Shown: positions 33,127-36,701 of the stretch, in pieces
Layout: each line of letters begins with the position of its first letter
Position numbering within the stretch: the first letter of the stretch is position 1
Origin: Chloroflexota bacterium
GTDB lineage: Bacteria > Chloroflexota > Anaerolineae > Aggregatilineales > Phototrophicaceae
Direction: 5' to 3'
NCBI GenBank assembly: GCA_011523615.1
Contig: WTGJ01000004.1
Coordinates: 108,928 to 145,628 of the forward strand
DNA: 36,701 nucleotides
Notes under the pieces: generated by a model
What the model was told of the DNA's origin: nothing
The model's database searches: none
What the model saw: the letters and a program-made list of their open reading frames with translations, nothing else
Translations under genes and position numbers: made by a program

Positions 33127-33891
33127 GTGTTGGAAGCGACTACGGAACACATCGATCAGGCGCCTTTGCGCCACCCCAGTGGCGATGAGATGATGCTCAC
33201 CGTGCGGCTGCGCGAAGAAAATGGCGCGGCGTACCTGGCAGAAGTACGACAAGCCTGGGAAGAGGGGCAAAAAGGCGAAATCGCAACCGCCACGTTGCTG
33301 CGCCTGGTAGCGGAAACGAAAACCGGTTCCTATGTGCTGCACGGTGAATGGCGCCTCCACGATGCTCCCGCAAGCACAGCACCGGCGCTGAAGCAAAACC
33401 TGGGCCGGGTCGAAATTCTGCGCCCGGTCGCTGCCTCCACCGATCGCAGCGCGAGCCGAAGCGTGGTCTTGCAACTGCTCTACGAGATGGATTGCGCGAA
33501 TCACAACCTGGCGGATGCTTTGGCGTACAACGAAGCCTATGCACAATTGTCGGCCCGCCAGCGCGAAGTCGTGCGGCAATACGCCCGTGGCATCCAGGCC
33601 GAAGGGGAGCAATACGATGCCATCCTGCAGCGGTTTGCGCCGGATTTTCCGCTCGATCAATTGGCCATTGTGGACCGAAACATCTTGCGTCTCGCGTTGT
33701 ATGAAATGTTTCACAGCGACCGGCCGCTGAGCGCCATGATTCATGAGGCGGTGTGGTTGGCAGACGTCTACGGTTCAGAAGGGGCGATCGCCTTCGTCAA
33801 TGGCGTATTGGGCAACATCGCCGAAGAACGTGCTGCATTGAAAAAGGACGTTTGCGCAGAGCGGCCGCCCGAGCGAGCGCCTCTCTCGTGA
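33127..33891 (+). CDS. nusB: NusB-like antitermination factor with N-terminal extension domain
   Basis: From the GTG at 33127 (TTG at 33130 is an alternative) the protein has 254 residues. Residues 107-240 are a NusB fold: RSASRSVVLQLLYEMD, then VDRNILRLALYEM (192-204) and FVNGVLGNIAEE. NusB binds boxA RNA with NusE/S10 in rRNA antitermination. The first 100 residues are an added domain (MLTVRLREENGAAYLAEVRQ, SYVLHGEWRLHD) not present in ordinary NusB of about 140 residues; I do not recognise it. The frame is open back to 31630, but that part is antisense to the Ig-like gene. The last bases overlap tatB (GTGA). Confidence 0.85.
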   Translation: MLEATTEHIDQAPLRHPSGDEMMLTVRLREENGAAYLAEVRQAWEEGQKGEIATATLLRLVAETKTGSYVLHGEWRLHDAPASTAPALKQNLGRVEILRPVAASTDRSASRSVVLQLLYEMDCANHNLADALAYNEAYAQLSARQREVVRQYARGIQAEGEQYDAILQRFAPDFPLDQLAIVDRNILRLALYEMFHSDRPLSAMIHEAVWLADVYGSEGAIAFVNGVLGNIAEERAALKKDVCAERPPERAPLS

Positions 33892-34322
33892 ATTTCCTGG
33901 GCATCGGCGGGATGGAGCTGCTGCTGATCCTGCTCATCACCATCATCGTTGCCGGCCCTCGACGCATGATCACCTGGTCGTACGAAGTGGGCCGCTGGCT
34001 GGCCAAAGCGCAGAAGCTCTGGGCGGAATCCGCACGCATGATGCAACGAGAGTTGGATGATGCGGGGATCGAGATCCAGGTGCCGCGTCGAATCCCCACC
34101 CGCCAGCGGCTCAATCAGCAACTGCAGGGCGCCATCCGTCGCGCTGCTTCACCGATTCAAGAACCGCTGAAAGAAATTCAGGGCGAAATCCAACGGGACT
34201 TGAGTGACGATCTTGAAACTCTGGAGCAGGCGAGCCGAGAATTGCGTGCGGATGGCAAGCAAACGGGACCAGGCAAAACGAAAGATGCAGAACTGGGTAG
34301 CTGGAGCGAAACCGAAAGCTAG
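33888..34322 (+). CDS. tatB: Twin-arginine translocase subunit TatB-like (TatA/B family)
   Basis: The 144-residue protein starts at a GTG overlapping the nusB stop (GTGA). It has a single N-terminal membrane helix (about 6-22, MELLLILLITIIVAGPRRM, where the family usually has GPKRL), an amphipathic helix (YEVGRWLAKAQKLWAE) and a long charged tail. The length and long amphipathic part favour TatB over TatA. With TatC next to it, the protein would form the receptor for twin-arginine signal peptides. No separate TatA gene is in the window. A longer frame starting at 33753 lies inside nusB and is rejected. Confidence 0.88.
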   Translation: MNFLGIGGMELLLILLITIIVAGPRRMITWSYEVGRWLAKAQKLWAESARMMQRELDDAGIEIQVPRRIPTRQRLNQQLQGAIRRAASPIQEPLKEIQGEIQRDLSDDLETLEQASRELRADGKQTGPGKTKDAELGSWSETES

Positions 34323-34325
34323 CGG

Positions 34326-35138
34326 ATGACGACCCACACCACGAATTCACCGCCACCGGAATTGGCCGAAGCAGAAGACGGCGTGAGCGCGCGCATGAGT
34401 CTGCTGGAGCATCTCGGCGAGTTGCGCCGGCGGCTCTTCCGCGCTTTGTTGGGGGTGATCGTCGGGACGACCATCGGCGTCTTTTTCGCCGCGGAAGTGC
34501 TCGATTTCCTCATCCAACCTTATTGTGGGATCGAGAGAGTGGCTGAACGCGTGAGCGAGAGCGAGCCCTGTCGCTTCCTGGTGCTGGGGCCGACGGGGGG
34601 CATCGTTTCTTATTTCCGCGTTTCCCTGTTGGTCGGCGCCAGTCTGGCCATCCCCATCCTCACCTATCAGTTGCTGATGTTCGTGCTGCCGGGCTTGAAG
34701 CGCAGGGAAAAACGCTGGTTGTTGAGCTCGCTACCGGCCGTGACCGCCCTGTTTGTGGTGGGTGTTGCTTTTTCCTGGTACGTGTTGATCCCGCCCGCGC
34801 TGGGTTTCCTGGGCGGCTTCCAACCCACGATCTTCAAACCGGAATGGACGGCAGATTTGTACCTCAGTTTCGTCACGACGCTGCTGTTCTGGATGGGCGC
34901 CGCTTTCCAGACGCCGTTGGTTTTTTTCATTTTGGCCTTGCTGGGCCTGGTCCAGGCGAGGACGCTGGTGCGAAACTGGCGCCTGGCCATCGTCGGTGCC
35001 GCTTTCGCAGCGGCGATCATCACCCCGACGATCGACCCGGTGAACATGTTGCTCGTGATGGGGCCCTTGCTGGTGCTGTATGCGCTCAGCGTGCTGCTGG
35101 TGGTGGTTGGCGCGCGACTGAATGGAGTGAACCGATGA
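34326..35138 (+). CDS. tatC: Sec-independent protein translocase TatC
   Basis: The 270-residue protein has the N-terminal signature SLLEHLGELRRRLFRAL (about 22-38) and six membrane helices. The central region reads FRVSLLVGASLAIPILTYQLLMFVLPGLKRREKRW, with the expected Pro and Glu positions. The later part (LSFVTTLLFWMGAAFQTPLVFFIL; AAIITPTIDPVNMLLVMGPLL) is typical. TatC recognises the twin-arginine motif and exports folded, often cofactor-bearing proteins. It is three bases behind tatB and 22 bp before the flavoenzyme gene. Confidence 0.96.
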   Translation: MTTHTTNSPPPELAEAEDGVSARMSLLEHLGELRRRLFRALLGVIVGTTIGVFFAAEVLDFLIQPYCGIERVAERVSESEPCRFLVLGPTGGIVSYFRVSLLVGASLAIPILTYQLLMFVLPGLKRREKRWLLSSLPAVTALFVVGVAFSWYVLIPPALGFLGGFQPTIFKPEWTADLYLSFVTTLLFWMGAAFQTPLVFFILALLGLVQARTLVRNWRLAIVGAAFAAAIITPTIDPVNMLLVMGPLLVLYALSVLLVVVGARLNGVNR

Positions 35139-35160
35139 GGCGGATCGAATTCGTGCGACG

Positions 35161-35843
<683 letters not shown>

Positions 35844-35847
<4 letters not shown>

Positions 35848-36365
35848 AATCCATCTCCTCACAACAGCCGATCAGCGAGCAGGGCTATCGCGATACCCTG
35901 GCCGCCTGGGCCAGCGGCATCTGCCTGGTCACCACCGCGGTGGGGGAGGAACGCGCCGGGCTGACGGTCAGTTCGTTTTGCAGCGTGAGCTTGAAGCCGC
36001 CGACGGTGCTGGCCAGCATCGAGCGGCAGGGGCAAACGCGGCAATTGATCCACCAGAGTCAGTCCTTCGCCGTCAACATCCTGCGCACCGAGCAACGGGC
36101 GCTGGCCGAGCGCTTTGCCGGGCTGCGGGGGGAAGGCGATCGCTTCCGTGGCGCGGTCTGGTATGCGGGCGAGCGGACGGGCGCGCCATTGCTGCAGGGC
36201 GCCCTGGCTGCGCTCGAATGCCGCGTGTTGCAGCAGCACGAGGTCGGCGAGCATACGGTCTGGATCGGTTTGGTGCTGGCGGCGGAGCTATCGTCGGCGA
36301 AGGCGGTGCCTCTGGCCTACCACCAACGTCAATGGGGCTGCTTTGTGGCGGACGCAACGGAGTAA
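35844..36365 (+). CDS. Flavin reductase family (HpaC/FRP-like) FMN-binding protein
   Basis: The 173-residue protein matches the flavin reductase-like split-barrel family: ASGICLVTT (23-31), GLTVSSFCSVSLKPPTVLASI (39-59), SFAVNIL, LAERFAG, GAPLLQGALAALEC (113-126) and GEHTVWIGLVL (135-145), with a C-terminal PLAYHQRQW (family: PLLYHRRRY). Members reduce FMN or FAD with NAD(P)H, usually to supply a partner enzyme. Here the partner is inferred to be the overlapping dehalogenase-like flavoenzyme. Overlap of four bases (ATGA) implies translational coupling. Confidence 0.9.
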
Positions 36366-36401
36366 AACACCGCGCGCTACCTTTAATCAGGGTATTGACG
36401 C

Positions 36402-36701
36402 TCAGGGAAGGGGAAACGCGCCGATCGCCGCGTCGATTTCTGTCATCAGGCGGCGCGTTTCGCTGATGGCGCGGACGATGCGCTGATACTGCTGCACCTC
36501 TTCGTAAGTGAGGGCGCGCCCTTTGCGGTCGGCCAGCCATTTCTTCAGTACCTGATAACCGCCGATCATATGCTCCCAGTTTTCGGCGGAGACCCCGGCA
36601 AAGTATTGCGCTGGATTGATCGCGACGCGTTGCAGGGTTTCTCGGTATTTTGGGAAGCCTTTTTCGACGCGATTGTCGCCGCTTTGGGGGAAGGTGGTGA
36701 C
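36402..36701 (-). CDS. C-terminal fragment of a Type ISP-like restriction-modification enzyme
   Basis: The frame on the minus strand enters at 36701 and ends at a TGA at 36402, giving 99 residues cut at the window edge. The end reads SAENWEHMIGGYQVLKKWL, then DRKGRALTYEEVQQYQRIVRAI and TRRLMTEID. This GGYQ-type tail is typical of the target recognition/C-terminal region of single-chain Type ISP (LlaBIII-like) and related N6-adenine methyltransferase restriction enzymes. The helicase, nuclease and methylase domains would lie beyond the window. The gene converges with the flavin reductase, leaving 36 bp between them with no obvious terminator. Confidence 0.75.
   Translation of the reverse strand, partial: VTTFPQSGDNRVEKGFPKYRETLQRVAINPAQYFAGVSAENWEHMIGGYQVLKKWLADRKGRALTYEEVQQYQRIVRAISETRRLMTEIDAAIGAFPLP

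Overview
The window reads as a piece of a GC-rich, gene-dense bacterial chromosome. By eye the best fit is Chloroflexota (an Anaerolineae/Caldilineae-like lineage). This is inferred from a KorA with its gamma domain fused at the N-terminus, GT-C type membrane glycosyltransferases, a thioredoxin-NHL secreted protein, runs of membrane-anchored TPR proteins, and the mix of TTG/GTG starts. No ribosomal RNA or other decisive marker is present, so the assignment is tentative. No tRNA, rRNA, CRISPR array or insertion sequence was recognised. Almost every base is coding. Genes fall in short operons with 4-bp overlaps, and many neighbouring genes converge with overlapping stop codons.

Layout. 1-4955 (minus) is one likely operon: a polytopic GT-C-like membrane protein, a GT87-like glycosyltransferase, an M32 metallocarboxypeptidase and a partial AAA ATPase. 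5070-5780 (plus) is a coiled-coil/zinc-ribbon protein. 5777-7587 (minus) is pgeF-yggS-yggT behind a near-consensus promoter. 7622-9017 (plus) is a comF-like gene and the long ribosome hibernation factor. 9080-16707 (plus) is a GntR/FCD regulator with its own palindromic operator candidate, the 2-oxoacid:ferredoxin oxidoreductase korA-korB pair, and three membrane-anchored TPR proteins. 16704-21522 holds the two halves of a radical SAM system (TIGR03960-like and TIGR03936/DUF2344-like), split apart by a double DinB protein and psuG. 21541-22174 (plus) encodes two small hypothetical membrane proteins, and 22181-24571 (minus) an FtsK/SpoIIIE translocase. 24701-25852 (plus) is citrate synthase. 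25863-27561 (minus) is threonine aldolase plus a membrane protein with CPBP-like features. 27699-29786 (plus) is a secreted thioredoxin-NHL protein. 29763-32988 (minus) is a tightly coupled operon of an anchored Ig-like repeat protein and two GT2 glycosyltransferases. 33127-36365 (plus) is nusB-tatB-tatC followed by an iodotyrosine-deiodinase-like flavoenzyme and a flavin reductase. 36402-36701 (minus) is the C-terminal end of what looks like a Type ISP restriction-modification enzyme.

How the genes fit together. KorAB and citrate synthase point to a TCA-type carbon metabolism that uses ferredoxin at the 2-oxoglutarate (or another 2-oxoacid) step. The glycosyltransferases and anchored Ig-like and TPR proteins point to cell-surface assembly. 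TatB/TatC provide folded-protein export.

The observation most worth a second look is the overlapping gene pair at 35161-36365. The first protein keeps the Glu-Tyr-Lys substrate lid of iodotyrosine deiodinases, and the second is an FMN reductase-type protein. This suggests a self-contained two-component reductive dehalogenase. The second is the TPR family at 12868-16707, where two paralogues keep five extracytoplasmic cysteines at identical residue numbers.
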